Program-made: the position numbers and the translations under genes
Shown here: positions 24,622-33,656 of the stretch, one piece after another
Layout: each line of letters begins with the position of its first letter
How positions within the stretch are numbered: the stretch's first letter is position 1
NCBI GenBank assembly: GCA_019635735.1
Contig: JAHBYX010000004.1
Coordinates: 1-64,000, forward strand
Length of the DNA: 64,000 nt
DNA from: Mesorhizobium sp.
GTDB lineage: Bacteria > Pseudomonadota > Alphaproteobacteria > Rhizobiales > Rhizobiaceae
Reading direction: 5' to 3'
Notes under the pieces: model-generated
What the model was told of the DNA's origin: nothing
Databases searched by the model: none
What the model saw: only the letters and a program-made list of their open reading frames with translations

Positions 24622-24818
24622 GGTGTAGCCACGCCGTCGGGCGACGAAAATGCCCTCGATCCGATGCCGCGACCGCTCATCACGAAGAGTCGCAGCCGAT
24701 TTCGCCGCAATTTGGCCGGCTCGCGTTGAAAGCCCGAGGGCGCATCCCTATAACCGTCTCGACAAGAACACGCCGCGGGTCCAACCGCTGTGGGTGGTTT
24801 CGCAACAAGAGGAATTTC

Positions 24819-25922
24819 ATGCCCTGGAATAATCAGAGCGGTGGCAGCGGCGGTGGCGGCGGCCCGTGGGGCGGTGGGGGTAACGGCGGTGGGCCATGGG
24901 GCCAGGGACCGCGCGGACCGGGAGGGCCGCAGAACACCCCGCCCGACCTCGAGGAGATCATTCGCAGGGGGCAGGACCGGTTGAAGCAGGCGCTGCCGGG
25001 CGGCGGCGGATTCAATCCGGCGTTCGTCGGCCTCGGTCTGGCCGTGCTGGTCGGACTGTGGGCCTTCCAGTCGATCTATACCGTGCAGCCGGACGAGGTG
25101 GGCGTCGAGCTGCGCTTCGGCAAGCCGAAGGAAGAACTGTCGCGGCCGGGCCTGCATTTCCACTGGTGGCCGGTCGAGACGGTCGAGATTGCCAAGACGG
25201 CCGAGCGGCTGATCAATATCGGCGAGGACCGTGGGAACAACAACAGCTCGGGCCTGATGCTGTCGGGCGACCAGAACATCGTCAACGTAAAATTCTCGGT
25301 CGCCTACCAGGTGGCCGATCCGCGCCAGTTCCTGTTCAACGTCGCCGATACCGAACAGACGGTCAGGCAGGTGGCGGAAAGCGCGATGCGCGAGGCCGTC
25401 GGGCGACGCCCCGCGCAGGACATCTTCCGCGACGACCGCCAGGGCATCGCGGACTCGGTGCGCACGATCATCCAGGGCACGCTCGACCAGTACGGCGCGG
25501 GCCTCACGATCAACGCGATCTCGATCGAGGACGCGGCTCCGCCGCGCGAGGTGGCCGACGCGTTCGACGAGGTGCAGCGCGCAGAGCAGGACGAGGACCG
25601 CTTCGTCGAAGAGTCCAACCAGTATTCCAACCAGAAGCTCGGCCAGGCCCGAGGCGAGGCGGCGCAGATCCGGGAAGATGCGGCGGCCTACAAGAACCGC
25701 GTCGTGCAGGAAGCGCAGGGTGAGGCGCAGCGGTTCATCTCGGTCTACGATGAATATGCCAAGGCTCCCGACGTGACCCGCAAGCGCCTGTTCCTCGAAA
25801 CGATGGAAAAGGTGCTGCAAGGATCCAACAAGGTGATCGTCGAGCAGGGCAGCGGCCAGGGTGTCGTGCCCTACCTCCCGCTGCCCGAACTGCAGAAGCG
25901 CGCGACCGGAGGAAACAACTGA
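24819..25922 (+). CDS. hflK: HflK, FtsH protease modulator (SPFH/band 7)
   Basis: 367 aa. ATG 24819 follows AGAGGA (24808-24814). The first 60 residues are Gly/Pro/Trp-rich and cytoplasmic; one membrane helix spans about 69-88. A band-7 domain follows (YTVQPDEVGVELRFGKP, GDQNIVNVKFSVAYQV, INAISIEDAAPPREV), then a coiled coil in the periplasm. HflK and HflC form a large cage around FtsH that restricts membrane-protein degradation. The stop overlaps the hflC start by one base. Confidence 0.95.
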   Translation: MPWNNQSGGSGGGGGPWGGGGNGGGPWGQGPRGPGGPQNTPPDLEEIIRRGQDRLKQALPGGGGFNPAFVGLGLAVLVGLWAFQSIYTVQPDEVGVELRFGKPKEELSRPGLHFHWWPVETVEIAKTAERLINIGEDRGNNNSSGLMLSGDQNIVNVKFSVAYQVADPRQFLFNVADTEQTVRQVAESAMREAVGRRPAQDIFRDDRQGIADSVRTIIQGTLDQYGAGLTINAISIEDAAPPREVADAFDEVQRAEQDEDRFVEESNQYSNQKLGQARGEAAQIREDAAAYKNRVVQEAQGEAQRFISVYDEYAKAPDVTRKRLFLETMEKVLQGSNKVIVEQGSGQGVVPYLPLPELQKRATGGNN

Positions 25923-26869
25923 TGGCCAACCGTTTCACGGCAATAGCGGTCGCAGCCGTCATCGTGCTGCTCGTCGCGTTCTCATCCTTCTTCATCGTCA
26001 ACGAGCGCCAGCAGGCGATCGTGCTACGCTTCGGCGAGATCGTGGATGTCAAGAAAGAGCCGGGCATCTATTTCAAGGCCCCGTTCGGATTCCTCGACGC
26101 CGACACCGTCCAGATCATCGAGGACCGGCTGCTGCGCTTCGACCTCGACGACATCCGTGTCCAGGTCTCCGGCGGCAAGTTCTACGAGGTCGACGCCTTC
26201 GTCGCCTTCCGCATCGAAGATCCGCGGGTGTTCCGGCAGGCGGTTTCGGGCGACGTTCAACTAGCCGAACAGCGCCTGCGCACCCGTCTCGACGCTGCGC
26301 TGCGCCGGGTCTACGGTCTGCGCGGCTTCGAATCCGCGCTGTCGGAGGAGCGCGCATCGATGATGCGCGAGGTGCGCGACCAGCTTCGTCCCGACGCAAC
26401 CTCGCTCGGTCTCAAGATCGAGGACGTCCGGATCCGCCGCACCGATCTCACCCAGGAGGTCTCACAGCAGACCTTCGACCGCATGAAGGCCGAGCGCCTG
26501 GCGGAAGCGGAGCGGCTAAGGGCGCGCGGCCGCGAAGCGGCGCAGCGCATCCGTGCGCGCGCCGACCGCGAGGTGGTGGAGATCGTCGCCGAGGCCAACA
26601 AGGAATCGGAGATCCTGCGCGGCGAGGGCGAAGCCCAGCGCAACGGGATCTTCGCCGACGCCTTCCAGCGCGACCCCGGCTTCTTCGAGTTCTACCGCTC
26701 GATGGCGGCCTATGCGGCGGCGTTGCAGAACTCCGGCACGACGATGGTCCTCTCACCGGACTCCGAGTTCTTCAAGTATTTCCAGGACTCGACCGGAGCG
26801 ACGAGCGCGCCGGCGCCGGCGCCGGCACCCGGCGCCACCAGCGCGATCCCCGCACCGGCCGCCCAATAG
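25922..26869 (+). CDS. hflC: HflC, FtsH protease modulator (SPFH/band 7)
   Basis: 315 aa. N-terminal membrane helix (about 6-26), band-7 domain (FIVNERQQAIVLRFGEI, GIYFKAPFGFLDADT), and a long charged helix (RMKAERLAEAERLRARGREA). The C-terminal tail is rich in Ala/Pro (APAPAPAPGATSA), which is unusual for HflC but harmless-looking. Partner of HflK; ATG overlaps its stop. Confidence 0.95.
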   Translation: MANRFTAIAVAAVIVLLVAFSSFFIVNERQQAIVLRFGEIVDVKKEPGIYFKAPFGFLDADTVQIIEDRLLRFDLDDIRVQVSGGKFYEVDAFVAFRIEDPRVFRQAVSGDVQLAEQRLRTRLDAALRRVYGLRGFESALSEERASMMREVRDQLRPDATSLGLKIEDVRIRRTDLTQEVSQQTFDRMKAERLAEAERLRARGREAAQRIRARADREVVEIVAEANKESEILRGEGEAQRNGIFADAFQRDPGFFEFYRSMAAYAAALQNSGTTMVLSPDSEFFKYFQDSTGATSAPAPAPAPGATSAIPAPAAQ

Positions 26870-26878
26870 GCGGCCGGC

Positions 26879-27064
26879 GTGCAGGACTTTGCCGCGGCCC
26901 TCGGGCTGGTGCTGGTGATAGAAGGCCTCCTTTACGGAGGCTTTCCGGCCTTTGCGAAGCGCATGGCCGCGGAAGCCACGCAGGCGCCCGAGAATCTGCT
27001 ACGGATCGCGGGACTCATCGCCATCGCGGCCGGTGTCTTCATCGTCTGGCTGGTGCGCGGGTAA
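26879..27064 (+). CDS. DUF2065 small membrane protein
   Basis: 61 aa with GTG start at 26879. Two hydrophobic helices (LGLVLVIEGLLYGGFPAF and LLRIAGLIAIAAGVFIVWLV), the whole protein matching DUF2065. It commonly follows hflC and precedes degP in proteobacteria, implying a part in the HflKC/DegP membrane quality-control operon; no biochemical role is known. Confidence 0.85.
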   Translation: MQDFAAALGLVLVIEGLLYGGFPAFAKRMAAEATQAPENLLRIAGLIAIAAGVFIVWLVRG

Positions 27065-27208
27065 CGCAGGATTTACGAGGTGTTGGCCGAGTCGCCGCCG
27101 TCGGTGCGTGACGAAGCCGCAAACGCGCCGTAATTCTTGCGGACAAACATGCCGGCCGGCGGCCGGACCTATCCTTTTCCCGAACGGCAGCCCACAAGAG
27201 GCATCCCT

Positions 27209-28726
27209 ATGAACGCAGCCATGAATTTCACCCGGTTTCGGCGCGCCGTCGGCGCTTCGCTGATCGCCGGTGCCTTCGGTCTCGCCGCGGCGCCGCTGGC
27301 GGTATCGCCCGCGCTTGCGCAGCTGGCACAGCCGAACGGGCCCGCCTCCGTCGCCGACCTGGCCGAGGGTCTGCTCGAGTCGGTGGTGAACATCTCGACC
27401 TCGCAAACCGTCGCCGGAAGCGATGAGCCGGGCGTGAAGCCGCCGGAGCTGCCGGAGGGATCGCCGTTCCAGGACTTCTTCGACGACTATTTCAAGAACC
27501 GCCAGGGCGAGGGCGGGGGCAGCCAGAAGGTTCAGTCGCTCGGCTCCGGCTTCGTGCTGGACGCGGAAGCCGGCATCATCGTCACCAACAACCACGTCAT
27601 TGCCGACGCCGACGAGATCGAGGTCAACTTCTCCGACGGCTCGAAGCTGAAGGCGACGCTGAAGGGCCGCGACACCAAGACGGACATCGCGGTGCTGGAA
27701 GTCGATCCGAAACTGAAGAAGCTCAAGGCGGTCAAGTTCGGCGATTCCGACAAGCTGCGCGTCGGCGACTGGGTGATGGCGATTGGCAATCCGTTCGGCC
27801 TCGGCGGCACGGTGACCGTCGGTATCGTCTCGGCACGCAACCGCGACATCAATGCCGGGCCCTATGACGATTTCATCCAGACCGACGCTGCGATCAACCG
27901 CGGCAATTCCGGCGGTCCGCTGTTCAACATGAACGGCGAGGTCATCGGCATCAACACCGCGATCATCTCGCCGTCGGGCGGCTCGATCGGCATCGGCTTC
28001 TCGATCCCGGCCAAGATGGCGTCGGGCGTGGTCAGCCAGTTGCGCGAGTTCGGCCAGACGTCGCGCGGCTGGCTCGGCGTCAGGATCCAGGAAGTGTCGG
28101 ACGAGATCGCCGAAAGCCTGGGAATGAGCTCGGCCAAGGGCGCGCTGGTGTCCGGCGTGATCAAGGGCGGACCGGTCGACAACGGCACGATTCAGGCCGG
28201 CGACGTGATCATCAAGTTCGACGGGCGCGACATCAAGGCGATGAACGACCTGCCGCGCGCGGTGGCGGAGAGCCCGGTGGGCAAGAGCGTCGAGGTGGTC
28301 ATCGTCCGCGAAGGCAAGGAGCAGACCGTGACGGTGACGCTCGGCCGCCTGGAGGATGGCGAGAAGCTCGCGTCCGCCGAAGAGGATGCCGGAAAGCTTG
28401 AGCAGGGCGAGGACGCCCCCGTGGCGACCGCGAACGTGCTCGGCATGACTGTCGGCGAACTGGACGAAGAGCTTCGTGCGCAGTTCGGCATCTCCAAGGA
28501 CGTGAGCGGCGTCGTCGTCACCGAGGTCAACCCGAATTCGCCGGCGGCGGAAAAGGGCGTGGTGGCCGGCGACGTGATCGCCGAGATCGCCCAGGAATCC
28601 GTATCGACGCCGAAGGACGTGCTCGACCGGATCACCGCGCTGAAGGGGCAGGGCCGCAAGAGCGCGCTGCTGATGCTCGCGTCGAAATCCGGCGAGCTGC
28701 GCTTCGTGCCGGTTCCGATGAACTGA
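27209..28726 (+). CDS. degP: periplasmic serine protease/chaperone of the DegP/HtrA family
   Basis: 505 aa. Start ATG 27209, signal peptide to about residue 38 (SPALAQ). Trypsin-like domain with catalytic triad H129 (TNNHV), D159 (KTDIAVL) and S234 (RGNSGGPLF), then two PDZ domains (about 280-370 and about 405-495). It degrades or refolds misfolded envelope proteins. Last gene of the hflK-hflC-DUF2065-degP run, followed by a strong hairpin. Confidence 0.95.
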   Translation: MNAAMNFTRFRRAVGASLIAGAFGLAAAPLAVSPALAQLAQPNGPASVADLAEGLLESVVNISTSQTVAGSDEPGVKPPELPEGSPFQDFFDDYFKNRQGEGGGSQKVQSLGSGFVLDAEAGIIVTNNHVIADADEIEVNFSDGSKLKATLKGRDTKTDIAVLEVDPKLKKLKAVKFGDSDKLRVGDWVMAIGNPFGLGGTVTVGIVSARNRDINAGPYDDFIQTDAAINRGNSGGPLFNMNGEVIGINTAIISPSGGSIGIGFSIPAKMASGVVSQLREFGQTSRGWLGVRIQEVSDEIAESLGMSSAKGALVSGVIKGGPVDNGTIQAGDVIIKFDGRDIKAMNDLPRAVAESPVGKSVEVVIVREGKEQTVTVTLGRLEDGEKLASAEEDAGKLEQGEDAPVATANVLGMTVGELDEELRAQFGISKDVSGVVVTEVNPNSPAAEKGVVAGDVIAEIAQESVSTPKDVLDRITALKGQGRKSALLMLASKSGELRFVPVPMN

Positions 28727-28752
28727 GCCGAAGGGCCTTCGACAGGAACTTC

Positions 28753-28776
28753 ACGGGGCGGCTTCGGCCGCCCCGT
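28753..28776. terminator. bidirectional terminator between degP and serB
   Basis: ACGGGGCGGC-TTCG-GCCGCCCCGT forms a 10-bp stem with a stable UUCG loop, followed by TGCATTTT on the plus strand. It sits between two convergent genes and can serve both. Confidence 0.8.
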
Positions 28777-28794
28777 TGCATTTTCGGCGGATGC

Positions 28795-29685
28795 TCAGTC
28801 GCGGAACTCCGACTGCCGGTAGCCCTGAAGATAGAGCAGGGCAGTCAGGTCGCCGTGGTCGATGCGGATCTTCGCCTGGGCGGCGACCGCCGGCTTGGCG
28901 TGGAGGGCGACCCCGGTGCCGGCGAGGCGCAGCATGTCGAGGTCGTTGGCGCCGTCGCCGACAGCGATGGCTTGCGCCGGAGAGATGCCGAGCCGGGCCG
29001 AGATCGTCGAGAGGGCCTCCGCCTTTGCGGCGCGGCCGAGGATCGGTTCGGCGACCGTGCCCGCGAGCCTGCCCTCGGTTTCGTGCAGGACATTAGCGAT
29101 GTTCTCGTCGAAACCGATCATCGCGGCGACCGGGCCGGTGAAGACGGTGAAACCGCCGGACACCAGCGCGGTCCAGGCGCCGTTCGCGCGCATGGTGCGC
29201 ACCAGCGTCCTGCCACCGGACGCGAGGGTGATGCGGCTGGCAATCACGTCGCCGACGACGCTCGCCGGCAAGCCTTTCAGCAGCGCGACACGCTCGCGCA
29301 ATGCCGGCTCGAAAGCGATTTCGCCATTCATCGAACGCGCCGTGATCGCCGCGACATGTTCCTTGACCCCGACCAGATCGGCGAGCTCGTCGATGCACTC
29401 CTGGTCGATCATCGTCGAGTCCATGTCGGCAATCAGAAGTTGCTTGCGGCGGCTCTGCACCTCCTGCACGGCGAGATCGACGGCGGCGCCCGTGAGCGTG
29501 CCGGCAAGTGCGGCGGCGGCCTGTTCCGGATCGACCTGGCCCGGCAGGGCGATGTCGCAGGCGATGCCCTCAGCCAGCCAGACCGGCGCGCTTGCGCCGA
29601 CGGTGCGGCAGGCGCTATTCGCGAGGTCCGCGGTGAGCGCAGGCCGCGAGGGATGCGAGATCAGGGTGGCGACGAAAGAGGTCAT
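28795..29685 (-). CDS. serB: phosphoserine phosphatase
   Basis: 296 aa. Last step of serine synthesis. HAD-type motifs: nucleophile D87 in LLIADMDSTM, the S/T region ALVSGGFTVFTG, and the Mg site GDGANDLDML. The N-terminal about 80 residues form the ACT-like regulatory part usual in proteobacterial SerB. Its start codon overlaps that of the divergent miaA by 3 of 4 bases (CATG at 29683-29686), so neither gene has a private 5' leader unless a different start is used. Confidence 0.95.
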   Translation of the reverse strand: MTSFVATLISHPSRPALTADLANSACRTVGASAPVWLAEGIACDIALPGQVDPEQAAAALAGTLTGAAVDLAVQEVQSRRKQLLIADMDSTMIDQECIDELADLVGVKEHVAAITARSMNGEIAFEPALRERVALLKGLPASVVGDVIASRITLASGGRTLVRTMRANGAWTALVSGGFTVFTGPVAAMIGFDENIANVLHETEGRLAGTVAEPILGRAAKAEALSTISARLGISPAQAIAVGDGANDLDMLRLAGTGVALHAKPAVAAQAKIRIDHGDLTALLYLQGYRQSEFRD

Positions 29686-30634
29686 GCGGGATTCCGGCGC
29701 GGCAGGCGGCAGACTGCCGCTCAAGGGCGCGGTCCTGATAGCGGGAGCGACGGCGAGCGGCAAGTCGGCTCTGGCGCTCGAGGCGGCGCGCCTAACCGGC
29801 GGCGCGATCGTCAATGCCGATTCGATGCAGGTCTACGACGTGCTGCGCGTGCTGACGGCACGGCCCGATGCCGAGGACCTGCGCGCCGCGCCGCATCATC
29901 TTTACGGGCACGTGCATCCGTCGACATTATATTCGACCGGCGAGTGGACGCGCGACGTAGAAAAGCTCGTCGCCGCCGGCGGCCTCGAAGGCCGGCGCGC
30001 GATATTCGTCGGCGGGACGGGACTTTACTTCCGCGCGCTGCTTGGCGGTTTGGCGGAGATGCCCGACATTCCCGCCGCGATCAGAGACGCCTGGCGCGAC
30101 CGGCTCCTGCGCGACGGTCCCGAGCGCCTGCACGCCATCCTCGCCGCGCGCGACCCGGAAACGGCACTGGTATTGCGGCCGACCGACGGGCAGAGGATCG
30201 CGCGCGCGCTCGAGGTCCTCGACGCGTCGGGCCGTTCGATCAGGCATTGGCAGGCGCAGGTCGGGATTCCGCTGGTCGATCCGGCGACGGCGACCTGCCT
30301 GGTGACCGACATCGCCCGGGCCCTGCTGCACCGGCGGATCGATGCGCGGGTCGAGCGGATGGTGGAGGACGGCGCCATCGAGGAGGTCAGGCAGATCCGC
30401 GCGCTCGGCCTCGATCCGGCGCTGCCGGCGATGAAGGCGATCGGCGTGCCGGAATTCGGCGCTTATCTGGAGGGAACGAGCGAGCTTTCCGAGGCGGTTT
30501 CGAAGGTGCAGGCGGCTACCCGCCAATATGCCAAGCGCCAGCTTACGTGGTTTCGTAACCAACTCGGCGCAGAGTGGATCCGGCTGCCGGCGGACAGCGA
30601 AAGGCCAACGCTGCTCCCTCTACTCGCAAAATAA
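29684..30634 (+). CDS. miaA: tRNA dimethylallyltransferase
   Basis: 316 aa from ATG 29684; a GTG at 29666 is an alternative inside serB. Adds a dimethylallyl group to A37 of tRNAs reading UNN codons. P-loop GATASGKS (21-28), NADSMQVYDVL, VGGTGLYFRALL, tRNA-binding QAATRQYAKRQLTWFRNQ. It has about 12 extra residues before the usual start position, which may mean translation begins later from a non-standard codon. Confidence 0.95.
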   Translation: MRDSGAAGGRLPLKGAVLIAGATASGKSALALEAARLTGGAIVNADSMQVYDVLRVLTARPDAEDLRAAPHHLYGHVHPSTLYSTGEWTRDVEKLVAAGGLEGRRAIFVGGTGLYFRALLGGLAEMPDIPAAIRDAWRDRLLRDGPERLHAILAARDPETALVLRPTDGQRIARALEVLDASGRSIRHWQAQVGIPLVDPATATCLVTDIARALLHRRIDARVERMVEDGAIEEVRQIRALGLDPALPAMKAIGVPEFGAYLEGTSELSEAVSKVQAATRQYAKRQLTWFRNQLGAEWIRLPADSERPTLLPLLAK

Positions 30635-30738
30635 AGGTTTGTTGACGTAAAGGCATATATTCAAGCGGAGGTTGTGGCATTAGGTGTTGCGAACCGACCG
30701 GATTGAAATAGAAAGGTGCGGCGCTGCCTGAGGGGATA

Positions 30739-31530
30739 ATGCGTTTCCACAAATCGGAATCCGCGTTTTTCGTGTTCATCGCGCTGGTGCTCGTCGCCGG
30801 CGGATGCCTCGCTTACGGCTACTCGATTCTGGGCGTTGCGGGCGCGTCTCGCGATCCGGCGCAGCTCGGCGGCAGCCTGGCACAGCTTGGACGGATCATC
30901 TTCGGCACCGGCGTGCTGCTGGCGACGGCCAACATCTTCGGACTCTTCTTCATCTATCCGCTGATCCGCAAACAGGTACGGGAGGAGGGCAAGCTCCGCG
31001 CCATGACCGAGTCGCTCAGCGCGCGGTCGGTGACGCTGGAGCACGCGGCGCTGACGGATGGCCTGACTGGTATGCAGAACCGGCGCTATTTCGACGATGC
31101 GCTGCGCGAGTATCTCGAGGAGTTCCGGCGCATCGGCAAGCCTGTCGGGCTTCTCCTGCTCGACCTCGATCATTTCAAGTCCGTCAACGATACGCATGGG
31201 CATGACGTCGGCGACGAGGTGCTGAGGGTGGTGGCCGGCTGCCTGCGCGAATTCACGCGCTACCACGACGTGGTGGCGCGGCTCGGCGGCGAGGAGTTCG
31301 CGGTCGTCGCTCCCAACATGGACACCGACATGCTGATCAAGCTCGCCGAACGTATCCGCAAGGCGATCGCGTCACTGAGCGTGACGACCGGGAACGTCCG
31401 GCTGAGGGTGACGACGAGCGTCGGCATCGCGATCTGGGACGGCAAGGAAAACGCCGAGCAGTTCTATCGCCGCGCCGACCGCATGCTCTACGAGGCGAAG
31501 CGGCTCGGGCGGAACAGGGTCTGTGCGTGA
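30739..31530 (+). CDS. membrane diguanylate cyclase (GGDEF)
   Basis: 263 aa. Two membrane helices (about 9-32 and 54-76), short coiled linker, then a GGDEF domain from about 95: LTDGLTGMQNRRYFDDAL, DLDHFKSVNDTHGHDVGDEVL, and the active site RLGGEEF. The inhibitory I-site RxxD (RYHD) stands five residues before GGEEF, so feedback by c-di-GMP is expected. It makes c-di-GMP; two PilZ-type receptors lie about 20 kb away in the same window. Confidence 0.93.
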   Translation: MRFHKSESAFFVFIALVLVAGGCLAYGYSILGVAGASRDPAQLGGSLAQLGRIIFGTGVLLATANIFGLFFIYPLIRKQVREEGKLRAMTESLSARSVTLEHAALTDGLTGMQNRRYFDDALREYLEEFRRIGKPVGLLLLDLDHFKSVNDTHGHDVGDEVLRVVAGCLREFTRYHDVVARLGGEEFAVVAPNMDTDMLIKLAERIRKAIASLSVTTGNVRLRVTTSVGIAIWDGKENAEQFYRRADRMLYEAKRLGRNRVCA

Positions 31531-31535
31531 GATAG

Positions 31536-31659
31536 GGGAGTAAGGGAGTAGAGGACAGTAAGGCAATAGGGAAAAGGGAAGGTAACTTGCAGGCGAGGTC
31601 TGCCCCGCCGAACTGCTTTCCTACTGCCCTACTGCCCTACTGCCCTACTGCCCGGAAAC
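31536..31659. repeat. short tandem repeats in inverted arrangement between convergent genes
   Basis: Four perfect copies of TACTGCCC (31622-31653). They are preceded, about 30-80 bases upstream, by a degenerate complement made of GGGAGTAAGGGAGTAG, CAGTAAGG and CAATAGGG units. The two halves can pair, giving a long imperfect hairpin that would terminate both the diguanylate cyclase and the HerA-like gene. It fills most of the gap. Confidence 0.6.
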
Positions 31660-33480
31660 TTACCCGAACAGCCTTCCATCCGGCCGGCGCTCCTGGCGGA
31701 TCGGCTCGTCGACATAGGGCGAGAGACGCGCGAGGCTCGGGCGCTGCTCGGGCCCGCCCGCTGCCGGCGCGGTCGGCGTGGCCGGCCCAAACCAGACATC
31801 ATCGGCGGAGGGGTCGCGACCGCCATTGCGCATCCGCTCGACGATCGAATTGAGGTCGAGATCGCCGGACCCCTCGATTTCCGGCGCCGTGCGGTCGCGC
31901 GTGATCGAACCCGGTATGTAGCGGCGGTCGAGGAATTCGAACTTCATCCGCATCGTCGCAGCGACGCCGTCGCCGAAAGCGATCGCCTCACGCGGGCCCA
32001 TGGACGACAGGAAGGAAAGCGCCGAGGCGGAGGCATCCGAGATCGCCGAGCGGATGATCGCCTGGTCCTGCTCGTTGGGAAGGCGCATCGCAAAGACGGT
32101 CGAACATTGCGAGAAGATCGTCGGATCAAGCTCTCCCGGGCGCTGGGTGACGACGCCGAGATAGCAGCCATATTTGCGGCCTTCCTTGGCGATGCGGGCA
32201 AGCGCATGCCGGGTCGGTGCGAAGCCCATCCGCGGATCGACCGGCATGTAGCGGTGCGCCTCTTCGCACAGGACTAGCAATTCGATCTGGCCCTTGCCCC
32301 ACAATGTAAGATCGAAGGCGAGCCGGGCGAGCACGGAGCAGACCGAGTTCACCACCTCGGACGGCATGCCGGCCATGTGGAAACACGTTACAGGCTTGCC
32401 TTGAGCGGGAATGCGGAAGATGCGGCCGATCGCCGAAGTGATGTTGTCCTCGATGATGCGGGCGCCGAACATGAAGCGGAAACGCGGATCGCGCATCGCG
32501 CTGTCGAGCCGCTGACGCAGAGTGCGATAGACGGGCCGCAGGTCCTTGCTGTCCAGCAGGCCCACGCGCTCGTCGAGGATGCGCATGACGTCGGCCATGC
32601 GATAGGGGATGGGTGTGTCGGCCGTGATACCGCTGGCCTCTGCGCTGCGCCTCAGGGTTACGTTGCCGGCGCCGCGATGCTCGGCCTTCGCCGCCGGAAT
32701 AAGATCGCGCAGAAGCTCGACCTCTTCCACGATCGGATCGCGGCCGAGATAGAGCACCTCGACGAGTTCCTCGAGCCGGAACATCCAGAAAGGCAGATCG
32801 AGCGTGTCGGAGTCGAGCGTCACCGCCTTGTCGGGAAACGCACTGGCGAATTCGTTGTGCGGATCGAGGATCAGCACGCGCAGGTTCGGGCGGGCCTCGA
32901 TCGCCTTGCGCAGCAGCAGCGACACGGCGGTCGATTTGCCGACGCCGGTGGACCCCACCACCGCGAAGTGGCGGTTGAGCGTGCGGCCCATCGCGATATG
33001 CGCCAGGACGCTTTCGTCCTGCGAGAGATTGCCGATCGGGACGGCATCATTGCCGCCGATCTCGTAGATCGCAGCCAGGTCGCGCTGCCTTATGCGATGG
33101 GCTATGGCCCCGATATGGGGATATTGCGCTATGCCGCGGTCAAAGGTCGGGGGCGCGCCGTCCTTCCCGTCGCGAACTTCTCCGATCAGGTCGACATGCA
33201 CGAGCATGCGGTTGTCGGCTTCCTCGTGCCAGCTGCCATCGACGTGAACGTCGTGGACCAGGCCCACCGTGCGCGTGTTGGCGAGGCTGATCGAGATGAA
33301 CTTGCCGACCGACCACTGGCCAGCCTCCTGGCTCTTGCTGCCGGCGGCGGTGGTTGCGATCGTTGCGTGGGCGCCGTCGCACTGGATGACATGCCCAAGG
33401 ATGCGGGCCGCCTCCTGGGCGGCGTCGCGGACGATCTGCCCGCCAGGCTCCGGTCCTTCGCTTTCGCGGTCGACAAACAT
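31660..33480 (-). CDS. HerA-like ATPase (DUF87 domain)
   Basis: 606 aa from ATG 33480; an upstream ATG at 33510 is possible. N-terminal HAS-barrel (about 20-125), then a HerA/FtsK-type ATPase: Walker A VVGSTGVGKST (about 175-184), LDPHNEFASAF, Walker B LLVLCEEAHRYM, sensor TQRPGELD and an arginine-finger region. The family forms hexameric DNA translocases; with NurA they resect ends, and other members are defence ATPases. No nurA or defence partner is adjacent, so a housekeeping role is more likely. A cryptic Pro-rich tail follows. Confidence 0.88.
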   Translation of the reverse strand: MFVDRESEGPEPGGQIVRDAAQEAARILGHVIQCDGAHATIATTAAGSKSQEAGQWSVGKFISISLANTRTVGLVHDVHVDGSWHEEADNRMLVHVDLIGEVRDGKDGAPPTFDRGIAQYPHIGAIAHRIRQRDLAAIYEIGGNDAVPIGNLSQDESVLAHIAMGRTLNRHFAVVGSTGVGKSTAVSLLLRKAIEARPNLRVLILDPHNEFASAFPDKAVTLDSDTLDLPFWMFRLEELVEVLYLGRDPIVEEVELLRDLIPAAKAEHRGAGNVTLRRSAEASGITADTPIPYRMADVMRILDERVGLLDSKDLRPVYRTLRQRLDSAMRDPRFRFMFGARIIEDNITSAIGRIFRIPAQGKPVTCFHMAGMPSEVVNSVCSVLARLAFDLTLWGKGQIELLVLCEEAHRYMPVDPRMGFAPTRHALARIAKEGRKYGCYLGVVTQRPGELDPTIFSQCSTVFAMRLPNEQDQAIIRSAISDASASALSFLSSMGPREAIAFGDGVAATMRMKFEFLDRRYIPGSITRDRTAPEIEGSGDLDLNSIVERMRNGGRDPSADDVWFGPATPTAPAAGGPEQRPSLARLSPYVDEPIRQERRPDGRLFG

Positions 33481-33595
33481 CAAGGCACCCCTATTCCCCC
33501 GACCCTTCATAGACGAACGGGGTTAAGTCCGCGTGAGGACGCTTGGTTGACGGGGGGTGAACGAACCGCGTCGCATTCGAACCGATCCAGCGCGG

Positions 33596-33620
33596 GGAAC
33601 CGCACCGCGTCCGAGACGTT
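33596..33620 (+). promoter_or_regulatory. EcfG-type general-stress promoter
   Basis: GGAAC (33596-33600), exactly 16 bases, CGTT (33617-33620): a perfect match to the alphaproteobacterial EcfG consensus. It ends 36 bases before the ATG of the DUF1236 gene, so the transcript would start near 33627. Confidence 0.75.
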
Positions 33621-33656
33621 TTCGGGGAAGGGGGAACAGATACGAGGAGAATTCCA

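Noticed and set aside
28855..30558. 567-codon open frame on the plus strand
   Set aside because: It is antisense to serB and then out of frame with miaA; both those genes have complete motifs.
31622..31653. Tandem TACTGCCC units as a CRISPR array
   Set aside because: The units are 8 bases and directly adjacent without spacers, and no cas genes are present.
31660..33480. HerA-like gene as part of a defence island
   Set aside because: The neighbours are housekeeping or stress genes of normal composition, and no nuclease or other defence gene is linked.
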